Source: Actinobacteria bacterium 13_1_20CM_4_69_9 (GTDB lineage: Bacteria; Actinomycetota; Thermoleophilia; Gaiellales; Gaiellaceae). Taken from it: 9,612 nucleotides of DNA. The notes beneath the pieces were generated by a model that saw only the letters and a program-made list of their open reading frames with translations, did no database searches and was not told the DNA's origin. Shown here piece by piece: positions 1-5,925 of this stretch. The first letter of the stretch is position 1; each line of letters opens with the position of its first letter. Position numbers and translations under genes: made by a program. The stretch spans positions 1 to 9,612 of the forward strand of contig MNJC01000038.1 in the NCBI GenBank assembly GCA_001920085.1, read 5' to 3'.

Positions 1-1085
1 CGATCGCCCCTAACGGCTCCTGCACGGGGAACGCCTGCACCGCGACAGCGGCCGGCGCGCACACGGTGACGGGGACCGATGCCGGCAAGACGAGCACTTC
101 CTCGCTGAGCGTGAACGCAGGGCCGCTCGACCACCTCGCCCTGTCGCCCGCGTCGAGCACGATCGCGTCGGGCGGGTCGCAGGCCTACACGGCGCAGGGC
201 CGCGACTCCTTCGACAACAGTCTCGGCGACGCGACCGGCACGACGACGTTCTCGATCGGGCCGAACGGCTCCTGCACGGGTGCGACCTGCACCGCCACGA
301 GCTCGGGTGCCCATACCGTCACCGGCACGAGCGGCGGCAAGACGGGCACCGCGTCGCTACAGGTCGGCGCGGGCGCCCTCGATCACATCGTGATCAGCCC
401 TGCCAGCGCGACGATCGCCGCAGGCGGCACGCGGACGTACACGGCACAGGGCTTCGACGCCGCGAACAACTCGCTCGGCGACGTCACCGCCTTCACGACC
501 TTCTCGATCGCGCCTGAAGGCGTGTGCACCGGCGCCGTCTGCACCGCGAACGCCGGCGGCGCGCACACGGTCACCGGAAACGACGGGGGGAAGACGAGCA
601 CCGCTTCGCTCGCCGTCAACTACGTGAAGAACTCCGGGTTCGAGACGGATCTCTCGGGCTGGAACACGTCGGGGTCCGGCACGGGCGTGACGCTGGCCCG
701 GGTCGCGGGCGGCCACAGCGGCGCGTGGGCGGCGCTGCTGACCAACGGCGGCACGTCAGCCACGACATGTGCGATCAACGACTCGCCCGACTGGGTGAAG
801 CCGACCGCTGCGGGCACTTACACAGGCACGATCTGGGCCCGCGCGGACACGGCAGGAAAGCCGCTCAAGCTCCGGTTCCGCGAGTACTCGATCAGCTCCG
901 GCGCGCTCCTCGGAACGACGACGAACCAGATCACCCTGTCGACCTCGTGGCAACAGGTCAGCGTCAGCTACACCGTCACGACGCCCGGCTCGAGCTCCCT
1001 CGACTTCAACGCATACCTGTCGAGCGCGGACGCTCCGCCCGGGGCGTGCTTCTACGCGGACGACGCGTCCGTCACCGTGCCGTAG
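1..1085 (+). CDS. Secreted Ig-like repeat protein with C-terminal carbohydrate-binding-like domain (5' partial)
   Basis: The reading frame is open from base 3 and ends at TAG 1083-1085, so the true start and any signal peptide lie upstream of the window. It holds the end of one and two complete copies of an 84-residue Ig-like repeat, each starting LDH(I/L)..SPAS and containing YTAQG, a TFSI..G.CTG..C stretch and GAHTVTG. Each copy carries a CX4C cysteine pair that could form a disulfide, which fits an exported protein. The last ~150 residues (from about base 624) start NSGFE(T)DLSGW, the usual opening of CBM4/9-type carbohydrate-binding beta-sandwiches, and end with CFYADDASV, also typical of that fold; two further cysteines (TTC and GAC) could pair. 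Composition is very rich in Thr, Ser, Gly and Ala with almost no Lys clusters, as in secreted actinobacterial proteins. Role is inferred: cell-surface or extracellular glycan binding or adhesion. No catalytic domain is visible in this part; one may lie upstream. Confidence 0.8.
   Translation, partial: IAPNGSCTGNACTATAAGAHTVTGTDAGKTSTSSLSVNAGPLDHLALSPASSTIASGGSQAYTAQGRDSFDNSLGDATGTTTFSIGPNGSCTGATCTATSSGAHTVTGTSGGKTGTASLQVGAGALDHIVISPASATIAAGGTRTYTAQGFDAANNSLGDVTAFTTFSIAPEGVCTGAVCTANAGGAHTVTGNDGGKTSTASLAVNYVKNSGFETDLSGWNTSGSGTGVTLARVAGGHSGAWAALLTNGGTSATTCAINDSPDWVKPTAAGTYTGTIWARADTAGKPLKLRFREYSISSGALLGTTTNQITLSTSWQQVSVSYTVTTPGSSSLDFNAYLSSADAPPGACFYADDASVTVP
3..617 (+). repeat. Tandem 252-bp (84-residue) Ig-like repeats
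   Basis: Two full in-frame copies occupy 126-377 and 378-617 (the second ends where the C-terminal domain begins), preceded by the last ~41 codons of another copy at 3-125. The period is 84 codons between successive LDH motifs (126 and 378). Nucleotide similarity is high in places, for example the run coding for NGSCTG near 16 and near 268. The array extends upstream of the window by an unknown number of copies. Confidence 0.85.
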
Positions 1086-1088
1086 CAT

Positions 1089-1107
1089 CGCTTCGCGCTC
1101 CGAAGCG
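1089..1107. terminator. Candidate hairpin between convergent genes
   Basis: A perfect 7-bp stem (CGCTTCG 1089-1095 with CGAAGCG 1101-1107) closes a 5-base loop. It sits 4 bases after the stop of the repeat protein and 9 bases beyond the stop of the convergent small membrane protein, so it could serve both strands. There is no T-tract on either side, so an intrinsic terminator of classical form is not shown. Confidence 0.4.
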
Positions 1108-1115
1108 CGCCGCGG

Positions 1116-1286
1116 CTAATACCACCGTCCCCTGACGAAGCCGCCAAAGGCGATCAGCCCGATCAGAACGATGATGAGCCCCAGCCAGAGGCTCCAGATG
1201 AGCGCGACGATGATCCCGATGATGACGAGGATCCCGCCCAGGCTGATTCCGCCGATCCCTCCGCGCCGACCGCGATCAACTGCCAC
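1116..1286 (-). CDS. Small hydrophobic membrane protein, 56 aa
   Basis: GTG at 1286-1284 opens a 56-codon frame ending at TAG 1118-1116. The product starts with a short basic, glycine-rich head (MAVDRGRRGGIGG), then about 30 residues of almost pure Ile/Leu/Val/Gly/Trp (GGILVIIGIIVALIW, then LGLIIVLIGLIAFGGF), and ends VRGRWY. That is one long or two short transmembrane helices with a basic tail. A strong ribosome binding site lies just upstream (AAAGGAGA 1291-1298, 5 bases from GGAG to GTG). The pattern resembles small 'hydrophobic' proteins such as DUF6131-type proteins common in Actinobacteria, but I assign no family. It is convergent with the repeat protein and divergent from the DUF6308-like gene. 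Function unknown. The competing frame on this strand (1163-1381) is Ser-rich low-complexity sequence and is not credible. Confidence 0.72.
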   Translation of the reverse strand: MAVDRGRRGGIGGISLGGILVIIGIIVALIWSLWLGLIIVLIGLIAFGGFVRGRWY

Positions 1287-1290
1287 AACG

Positions 1291-1298
1291 TCTCCTTT
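1291..1298 (-). promoter_or_regulatory. Ribosome binding site deciding the start of the 56-aa membrane protein
   Basis: On the minus strand this reads AAAGGAGA, a near-consensus Shine-Dalgarno, with a suitable spacing to GTG 1286. It is the main reason to prefer this short frame over the longer overlapping one. Confidence 0.7.
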
Positions 1299-1340
1299 CG
1301 CCGGGGTCGCAGGCCAGGCACGTTGTTACCCGGCCGGTCC

Positions 1341-1371
1341 TTCGCAAACGCCGTTCGACCGGCGGTAGGGT
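1341..1371 (+). promoter_or_regulatory. Candidate leaderless promoter of the DUF6308-like gene
   Basis: TAGGGT at 1366-1371 matches the actinobacterial TANNNT -10 pattern and ends 8 bases before the ATG at 1380. This places the transcription start at or next to the start codon. TTCGCA at 1341-1346 is a weak -35 candidate, 19 bases upstream. No Shine-Dalgarno sequence precedes the ATG, which agrees with a leaderless mRNA. An inverted repeat, TCGACC (1355-1360) and GGTCGA (1369-1374), brackets and overlaps the -10 and could be an operator. All of this is inference from pattern. Confidence 0.35.
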
Positions 1372-1379
1372 CGACGGAC

Positions 1380-1988
1380 ATGGCGCAGGCAATCGCCGTC
1401 CTGCGAAACGGCGTTGCGATCGCCGATCCGCTCGGCGTCGCGCTCGGCTTCCTCGACGCCTACTCGCAGTACGACGCGATCGAGGCCTCCCCTCCGATGT
1501 CGTTCGCCGAGCCCGACCTCAGGCTCGCGAACCGCGGAGGAGCTCGGATCTCGGCAGCGCAGATCGCAGCGATCCTCGAACGACGCCGGGCGATCGAGCG
1601 AGCGCTCCGCAGCATCGCTCCCGACAGCTCGCTCGCCGGGCCTATGAGCGCGGTGCCGTGGCTGCAGCTGGGACGGCTGTTCGAGGCCTTCGCGGACATC
1701 CGAGGAGTCGGCGTCTCGAAGATGACGAAGGCGCTGTATCCAAAGCGCCCCGCGCTGATCCCCATGCTCGACAGCGTCGTCCAGGCGTATCTGGAGGAAG
1801 ACGACCTCGGACCCCGTGCTCCATTCGGCGAGCGCGCGCTCGGGCTCGTTCGGGCCTACAAGCGCGATCTCGACCGCAACCGAGCGGCGCTGCGAAGGGT
1901 CCGGCGCGACCTCGCGCGACGCGGCTACGGGCTCAGCGAGGTCCGGATCCTCGACCTCCTGATCTGGTCGATCGAGACCGGGGCCTGA
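1380..1988 (+). CDS. DUF6308-like protein, 202 aa
   Basis: ATG 1380 to TGA 1988. I recognise the style of DUF6308, an uncharacterised actinobacterial family, from the central block around residues 104-134: F-x-DIRGVGVSKMTK, then KRPALIPMLDSVV. The 'GVGVSKMTKAL' stretch looks like a helix-hairpin-helix, as found in DNA-binding or glycosylase-like folds. The C-terminal third is a basic, Arg-rich helical region (residues 160-182) followed by a conserved-looking LDLLIWSIE ending. No signal peptide or membrane segment. Start chosen because the residues before ATG 1380 are not protein-like and a -10-like hexamer sits just upstream; a TTG at 1323 would extend the frame by 19 residues but looks spurious. 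It stands alone: divergent from the 56-aa membrane gene and followed by a 108-base gap. Function unknown; a nucleic-acid-related role is possible but not shown. Family call is from memory. Confidence 0.75.
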   Translation: MAQAIAVLRNGVAIADPLGVALGFLDAYSQYDAIEASPPMSFAEPDLRLANRGGARISAAQIAAILERRRAIERALRSIAPDSSLAGPMSAVPWLQLGRLFEAFADIRGVGVSKMTKALYPKRPALIPMLDSVVQAYLEEDDLGPRAPFGERALGLVRAYKRDLDRNRAALRRVRRDLARRGYGLSEVRILDLLIWSIETGA

Positions 1989-2085
1989 GCCCACCAGCCG
2001 GAGGCAGGACGCGCGTCAGCCGGTCGGCGCGGGCTGGGCCGGTGTTTGCGCCAAGCTCCAGGGATCCGAGCCTGAGCATCGTCAG
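1989..2085. other. Intergenic gap before the DUF6519 gene
   Basis: About 100 bases with no credible frame. The gap contains no TA dinucleotide, so no TANNNT-type -10 hexamer can be placed on either strand; if the downstream gene has its own promoter it is of another type or lies inside the DUF6308-like gene. I see no convincing terminator. Confidence 0.4.
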
Positions 2086-2091
2086 AAAGGA
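2086..2091 (+). promoter_or_regulatory. Ribosome binding site of the DUF6519 gene
   Basis: AAAGGA, five bases before ATG 2097. It fixes the start at a residue that also matches the family's usual N-terminus (MKGDFSR). Confidence 0.75.
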
Positions 2092-2096
2092 CGGCC

Positions 2097-3323
2097 ATGA
2101 AAGGTGACTTCAGCCGCCTGCTGTTCGCCCCCCGCAAGCACTACTCGAGCGTTCGCTTACAGCAAGGCCGCGTGACGCTGGATCGCGACTGGAACGAGCA
2201 GGCCTCGATTCGCGAGCAGCACGAACGCACGGTCTTCGAGGAGCTCGTCGGAGCCTGCGGCAGTCCTTCGGCCGGGGGCTTCGCGCTGATCCGCGAGGGG
2301 ACGACTCTGCACGTCACGGCGGGTCGGAGCTACGTGGGCGGCTTCTGCTGCGAGTTGGAGCACGATGTACCGCTCGACCAACTTCTCGCTCGGGCGATCA
2401 CGCCGTCCCGAGGCCGGACAGATCTCGTCTACCTCGATGTCTGGGAACGACACATGACCGCGATCGACGACCCCGGACTGCTCGAGGTTGCGCTCAACGG
2501 CGCCGACACGACGACGCGCCTCCGCGTGGCGTGGAAGCTCGCCGTCCGCGAGGACGTTGGAACCGTATCCATCAGCGAAACAGCCGCTCTCTTGCCGCGC
2601 GGGCCAGACGGGATCATGTATGCGCGCGCGCCGAATGGTTACTCCGGGCCCGACAATCAGCTGTACCGCGTCGAGATCCATGCCGGCGGTGACGCCGACA
2701 CGGCAACCTTCAAGTGGTCGCGCAACAACGGTTCGACGGTATTTGCGATAGAGCAATTCATCGCCCCTACGAGCGTTTCCGTCGTCGTCCGCCCGGGCGC
2801 GCAGAGGTCCCTGGCAGTTGATGACTGGGTCGAGGTGAGTGGAGACGAGTCCGAGTCGGCGGACGTCGGAGGCACGCTTGCTCGCGTCACGGAAGTCGGG
2901 GACGACGCGACCGTCGGGCTCGACCGGGCCGTGTCACGCCACAGCAGCGAAGGACACCCTCGCCTCCGGCGGTGGGATCAACGCAACGGCCCCGCTCTGC
3001 CGCTCTCCACGGTATGGACCGAGCTCGAGGCGGGCATCGAGGTGCGTTTCTCAGATGGTGAATACCGCTCGGGCGACTACTGGACGATCCCGGCGCGGCC
3101 CGCGATCGACTCGATCGAATGGCCCGGGGACCGGGGTCCGGACGGGATCGAGCATCGCTACGCCCCGGTCGCTCTCGTCACCTGGAATCAGACGTCGCAC
3201 AGGTGGGACGCCCAGATTGACGATTGCCGGCGCGTCTTCACTCCGCTGACGGACGTCCACGCTGAGCTTGCACAGCTCAGGCAGGAGGTCGCAGAGCTCC
3301 GAAAGCATCGCGCCGAGACCTAG
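2097..3323 (+). CDS. DUF6519 domain-containing protein, 408 aa (phage-tail-like system associated)
   Basis: ATG 2097 to TAG 3323. The N-terminus carries the hallmark of DUF6519 proteins: MKGDFSR, HYSSVRLQQGRVTLDRDWNEQ (residues 15-35). Further family-like blocks are YRVEIH (190-195), FKWSRNNGS (205-213), RRWDQRNG (291-298), a GIEVRFSDGEYRSGDYW-type segment (313-329), HRYAPVALV (353-361) and DCRRVFTPLT (376-385). Proteins of this family are, from memory, often encoded near contractile phage-tail-like or extracellular injection system genes; their biochemical role is not established. The last ~22 residues (LAQLRQEVAELRKH) form a short leucine-heptad coiled coil, a possible oligomerisation tail. 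No signal peptide or membrane segment. Good SD AAAGGA. It is convergent (19-base gap) with the cyclase gene, and an hcp gene lies 2 kb away on the other strand, which supports the tail-like association. Functional assignment beyond the domain is inference. Confidence 0.85.
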   Translation: MKGDFSRLLFAPRKHYSSVRLQQGRVTLDRDWNEQASIREQHERTVFEELVGACGSPSAGGFALIREGTTLHVTAGRSYVGGFCCELEHDVPLDQLLARAITPSRGRTDLVYLDVWERHMTAIDDPGLLEVALNGADTTTRLRVAWKLAVREDVGTVSISETAALLPRGPDGIMYARAPNGYSGPDNQLYRVEIHAGGDADTATFKWSRNNGSTVFAIEQFIAPTSVSVVVRPGAQRSLAVDDWVEVSGDESESADVGGTLARVTEVGDDATVGLDRAVSRHSSEGHPRLRRWDQRNGPALPLSTVWTELEAGIEVRFSDGEYRSGDYWTIPARPAIDSIEWPGDRGPDGIEHRYAPVALVTWNQTSHRWDAQIDDCRRVFTPLTDVHAELAQLRQEVAELRKHRAET

Positions 3324-3342
3324 GTGCCGGTGGGCAGACGAC

Positions 3343-3987
3343 TCAGCGCACGAGGATCGCTCGGCTCGGCGCGCCGTCGGAGCCTTCGAGGCGGAGCGGG
3401 AGACAGACGAGCTGGTACGTCCCAGGGTCGGCCGCGCGGAGATCGAGACCTTCGAGGGCTACGACACCGGCGCCGAGGAGCTCTCGATGCGCCTCGGCGT
3501 CGCCGATCGAGAGGTAGTCGATCCCGATGAGGCGGACGCCTCGCGCGATCAGATAGCGCGCGCCCGAGCCGGTCAGCCGGATGAAGTCCGGCGTGAACTC
3601 GGGGAGCTCCCAGAGCCTGGAGTTCCTCGTCTTCAGCAGCACGCGCTCCGAGTCGCCGAGCGGCAGCGACTGGAGGGCAGCCTCGTCGATGTCCGTCTCG
3701 ACCGACGTCGCATCGATCACCTCGGCAGGGCCGACGAAGGCCTCGAGAGGCAGAGCCTCAGTCCCGGCGGCCCCGTCGATGAAATGGAGAGCACCGTCGA
3801 CGTGCGTGCCGTTGTGCACGCCGAGCTCCAGGTTGCTGACGTTCGCCTGCGCGCCGTCGGCAATCGACTCGTGACGCTCGAGCCTGAAGCCGGGGTTGCC
3901 GGGGTACACGTGCATGCCGGCCCGAATCGGAACCGAGATGTCGAGGATGACGCGCGCGACGGACTCCTTTCGACAGACGACGCTCAT
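3343..3987 (-). CDS. Cyclase family protein / kynurenine formamidase-like metal-dependent hydrolase, 214 aa
   Basis: ATG 3987 to TGA 3345-3343. The sequence ILDISVPI (14-21), YPGNPGF (28-34) and the metal-binding signature HNGTHVDGALHF (residues 58-69) define the cyclase/KynB family (PF04199), whose members hydrolyse N-formylkynurenine, isatin or other cyclic amides using a divalent metal bound by this HxxxHxD motif. The C-terminal IGIDYLSIGD (154-163), H168 and VVALEGLDL (175-183, with E179) complete the usual ligand set. The motif here has GA where many members have a Pro before the second His, a minor variation. Length is normal for KynB-type enzymes. The start lies 4 bases after the stop of the upstream TPR-methyltransferase gene (TGA-GAGG-ATG), so translational coupling is likely. 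No tryptophan 2,3-dioxygenase or kynureninase lies nearby, so the substrate cannot be named. No signal peptide; cytoplasmic. An ORF extension upstream to 4215 runs antisense-like through the methyltransferase gene and is not real. Confidence 0.85.
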   Translation of the reverse strand: MSVVCRKESVARVILDISVPIRAGMHVYPGNPGFRLERHESIADGAQANVSNLELGVHNGTHVDGALHFIDGAAGTEALPLEAFVGPAEVIDATSVETDIDEAALQSLPLGDSERVLLKTRNSRLWELPEFTPDFIRLTGSGARYLIARGVRLIGIDYLSIGDAEAHRELLGAGVVALEGLDLRAADPGTYQLVCLPLRLEGSDGAPSRAILVR

Positions 3988-3991
3988 CCTC

Positions 3992-5278
3992 TCAGCCGGC
4001 GCTCGTTTTCGTGCCTTGCGCCAGCAGCCCGGCAACCGGCTCGCCGGCCTCGAGACGGAGCTCCGCAGAGACGATCTCCGGATGGAGGCTCGCCTCGGCC
4101 AGCACGGCCCGAACGTACTCGGGCGCGTGCCGGTAACGGCCGCTCGTCCCGAGTGAGTACCCGGCGTCGTTCTGGCCGACGGGCAATTCCTCGACCGTGA
4201 AGATGACCCGCCCACCCGGCCGCAGGGCTCTTTCGGAGGCCGCGGCGACAGGGTCGAGCGGCCCGAAGTAGACGAGGGTGTCGGCCGACACGATCACGTC
4301 GAACGCCTTATTGCGGTCGGCCAGGTAAGCGGTCAATTCGCCTTTGACGAGCTCGTCGTAGACATTCCTCTCGCGGGCCTGCGCGAGCATGCGCTCGGAA
4401 AGATCGACTCCGACCAAACGGCGCGCGTACGGCGCGAGCAGGGGACCGCACAACCCCGTGCCGCAGCCGGCATCGAGAACGTCGAGACTCTGCGCCGGAG
4501 CGGCGCCGGATCGTTTCAGCATCTCGGTCACGAGCGCCGGCGCGCGGTACGAGAGCTTCGTGAGCTTCGAGTCGAAGCTGGCGGCGAAGCTGTCGAACGT
4601 CTTCTCGACGTACGCATCCGATGCCCGCGCCGGGACGTCGCGACCCGAACACGCGGCGAGCATGTGCCGGGCAACGGGATCGTCCGGGTCGTCTTCCAGC
4701 CACTCCTCGAAGATCTCCACGGCCTTTTCGACCTCCCCGAGCGTGCAGTGCGCGAGCGCGAGCAGTCGCCGAGCTTCTGGATCCTTCGGCCTCAGCGTGA
4801 TGACCCTGGAGAAGCAGAGAGCAGCCTCGCGCGGCCGCTTCTGCGCGTTCAGCAGCACACCGAGGTTGTGGTACGCGTCCGAGTGCTCGGGGTCGATGCG
4901 AACGGCGGCGCGATAAGCCTTTTCGGCTTCGGCGAGCTCGCCTTTCGCTCGGAGCACCACGCCGAGATTGCTGTGCGCGTTCGCGTGGCTCGGATCGAGC
5001 GCGATCGCGCGCCGGTAGGCGGCGATCGCATCGTCCAAGCGCAGCCGCTCCTGCTGCACGATTCCGAGATTGCTGTACCAGTCGGCCCGCTCGGGCTCGA
5101 GCTCGAGGCTCCGTTCGATCAGAGCGACAGCGTCTTCGGCTCGGCCGCGCTGGTGTGCTAGCACGCCTGAGAAGTGCAGCGCGTCGGCATGGTTCGGCGC
5201 GGCTTCGAGGATCGTGCGATAGATGTCCTCCGCAGCCGCCCATTGCTCTGCCTGCTGCAATGCGAGGGCGACAGCCAC
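3992..5278 (-). CDS. TPR repeat-containing class I SAM-dependent methyltransferase, 428 aa
   Basis: GTG 5278 to TGA 3994-3992. Residues ~8-205 are about six tandem tetratricopeptide repeats of 34 residues, with the typical ...NLG.........A...Y..A..LDP pattern (for example ADWYSNLGIV 66-74, HANAHSNLGVVL 98-109, SDAYHNLGVLL 133-143). Residues ~225-428 form a Rossmann-fold methyltransferase: motif I VLDAGCGTG (267-275), an acidic SAM-ribose contact VGVDLSERML (289-298), DVIVSADTLVYFG (327-339) and LRPGGRVIFTVEEL (352-365). The architecture matches the 'predicted methyltransferase (contains TPR repeat)' group, COG4976-like, in which the TPRs presumably recruit a protein partner. It sits 53 bases downstream of hcp and directly upstream of the cyclase gene on the same strand, suggesting an operon. 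Start: GTG 5278 follows GGACGAGG; in-frame residues just upstream (LTLDEA) also look homologous to related proteins but no ATG/GTG/TTG precedes them. Substrate unknown. Confidence 0.88.
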   Translation of the reverse strand: MAVALALQQAEQWAAAEDIYRTILEAAPNHADALHFSGVLAHQRGRAEDAVALIERSLELEPERADWYSNLGIVQQERLRLDDAIAAYRRAIALDPSHANAHSNLGVVLRAKGELAEAEKAYRAAVRIDPEHSDAYHNLGVLLNAQKRPREAALCFSRVITLRPKDPEARRLLALAHCTLGEVEKAVEIFEEWLEDDPDDPVARHMLAACSGRDVPARASDAYVEKTFDSFAASFDSKLTKLSYRAPALVTEMLKRSGAAPAQSLDVLDAGCGTGLCGPLLAPYARRLVGVDLSERMLAQARERNVYDELVKGELTAYLADRNKAFDVIVSADTLVYFGPLDPVAAASERALRPGGRVIFTVEELPVGQNDAGYSLGTSGRYRHAPEYVRAVLAEASLHPEIVSAELRLEAGEPVAGLLAQGTKTSAG

Positions 5279-5331
5279 CGCCTCGTCCAGCGTGAGCGCG
5301 CGGTCGGTGGTAAGCCGCGGAACCGTTCGGT

Positions 5332-5808
5332 CTACGCCTCTTTGTTGGCCTTGAGGTCGTACTTGAAGTGAATCCCGGCGTCGAGCGAGCCGTCGGCCTT
5401 TGCCGGTCTGTAGGCGACATCGATCTTGGCAAAGGCCAAGCTCACGCTCTCTGCGCTGTCACCCTCTCTGCTCTCGGCGTCCATGATCGCCGTGACGATC
5501 ACGTCGTTCATCTTGATGACGAGGAACTCCTGTTGACCCTTCCCGGCCTTGCGGTGCGTGATGGTCGCTTCCTTCAGATGCACGCCGGTCGCGCACGCCT
5601 GCATCAATACGGGCGATGCCTTGTCGATCTTGTGCGTGAACGAAAGGTCGTGGAAGCTCGCCCTGCCCTGCCCCGCCCCGCTCCCTGCGAGCGTTACCGC
5701 GTTCGTCACACCCCACGACCAGCTCAGGACCTCGATCTCGTCCTTGTGCTTGCTGTCCAGCGACTCGCCCTTGATGTCGCCGAGCTTGGCGAAGATGTCT
5801 ATTGCCAC
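5332..5808 (-). CDS. hcp: Hcp family type VI secretion / tail-tube protein, 158 aa
   Basis: GTG 5808 to TAG 5334-5332. The product is full length for Hcp (about 160 residues) and has the family's landmarks: AIDIFAKLGDIKGES at the N-terminus, H-K-DEIEVLSWSWGV (residues 21-34), SFHDLSFTHKIDKASP (51-66), LMQACATG (68-75), KEATITHRKAGKGQQEFL (79-96) and a late SLAFAKIDVAYRP block. Hcp monomers form hexameric rings that stack into the tube of type VI secretion systems; related proteins form the tube in other contractile systems. No sheath (TssB/C), baseplate, VgrG or ClpV gene is in the window, so this is an orphan copy here. Start chosen at GTG 5808 because MAIDIF is the family N-terminus; the frame stays open upstream but that part is non-homologous. 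It leads a leftward unit with the TPR-methyltransferase and cyclase, and is divergent from the alpha/beta hydrolase. Confidence 0.9.
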   Translation of the reverse strand: MAIDIFAKLGDIKGESLDSKHKDEIEVLSWSWGVTNAVTLAGSGAGQGRASFHDLSFTHKIDKASPVLMQACATGVHLKEATITHRKAGKGQQEFLVIKMNDVIVTAIMDAESREGDSAESVSLAFAKIDVAYRPAKADGSLDAGIHFKYDLKANKEA

Positions 5809-5851
5809 TGCGCGACCCCCTGCATCCCCGGAACTCTTACTACAGGAGCCC

Positions 5852-5882
5852 TGGACTAGCAAACGCGGGCCCGCGCTAGGCT
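5852..5882 (+). promoter_or_regulatory. Candidate promoter of the alpha/beta hydrolase with central palindrome
   Basis: TAGGCT (5877-5882) fits the TANNNT -10 form and TGGACT (5852-5857) is a 4/6 match to TTGACA, 19 bases upstream. The spacer holds a perfect 12-bp palindrome, CGCGGGCCCGCG at 5864-5875, placed where a repressor would block RNA polymerase. Both elements are pattern matches only. The region also lies upstream of the divergent hcp gene, for which I found no convincing -10. Confidence 0.3.
5864..5875. repeat. Perfect 12-bp palindrome in the divergent hcp/hydrolase region
   Basis: CGCGGGCCCGCG is its own reverse complement over all 12 bases and lies in non-coding DNA between the divergent starts at 5808 (-) and 5926 (or ~5890) (+). 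It could be an operator half-site pair; in GC-rich DNA a chance origin is also possible. Confidence 0.5.
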
Positions 5883-5925
5883 CGTTGTCATCCTCGAGAT
5901 CGACACTCCTCACGGGCTCGCGCGA

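Noticed and set aside
1163..1381. 72-codon minus-strand frame with Ser/Gly tail
   Set aside because: Register-shifted reading of the 56-aa membrane gene; the poly-Ser tail is an artefact of reading its Ile/Val codons out of frame.
1326..1994. 222-codon minus-strand frame
   Set aside because: Shadow of the DUF6308-like gene; no recognisable motif, and the plus-strand frame has a conserved block and a promoter-like element.
3268..4200. Long 310-codon plus-strand frame
   Set aside because: It is antisense to the cyclase-family gene, whose metal-binding motif and family blocks are clear; the plus-strand product is Arg/Asp-rich, low-complexity and has no fold signature.
4308..5432. 374-codon minus-strand frame in a second register
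   Set aside because: Arg/Ser/Ala-rich frame overlapping the TPR-methyltransferase, which has unambiguous TPR and SAM motifs.
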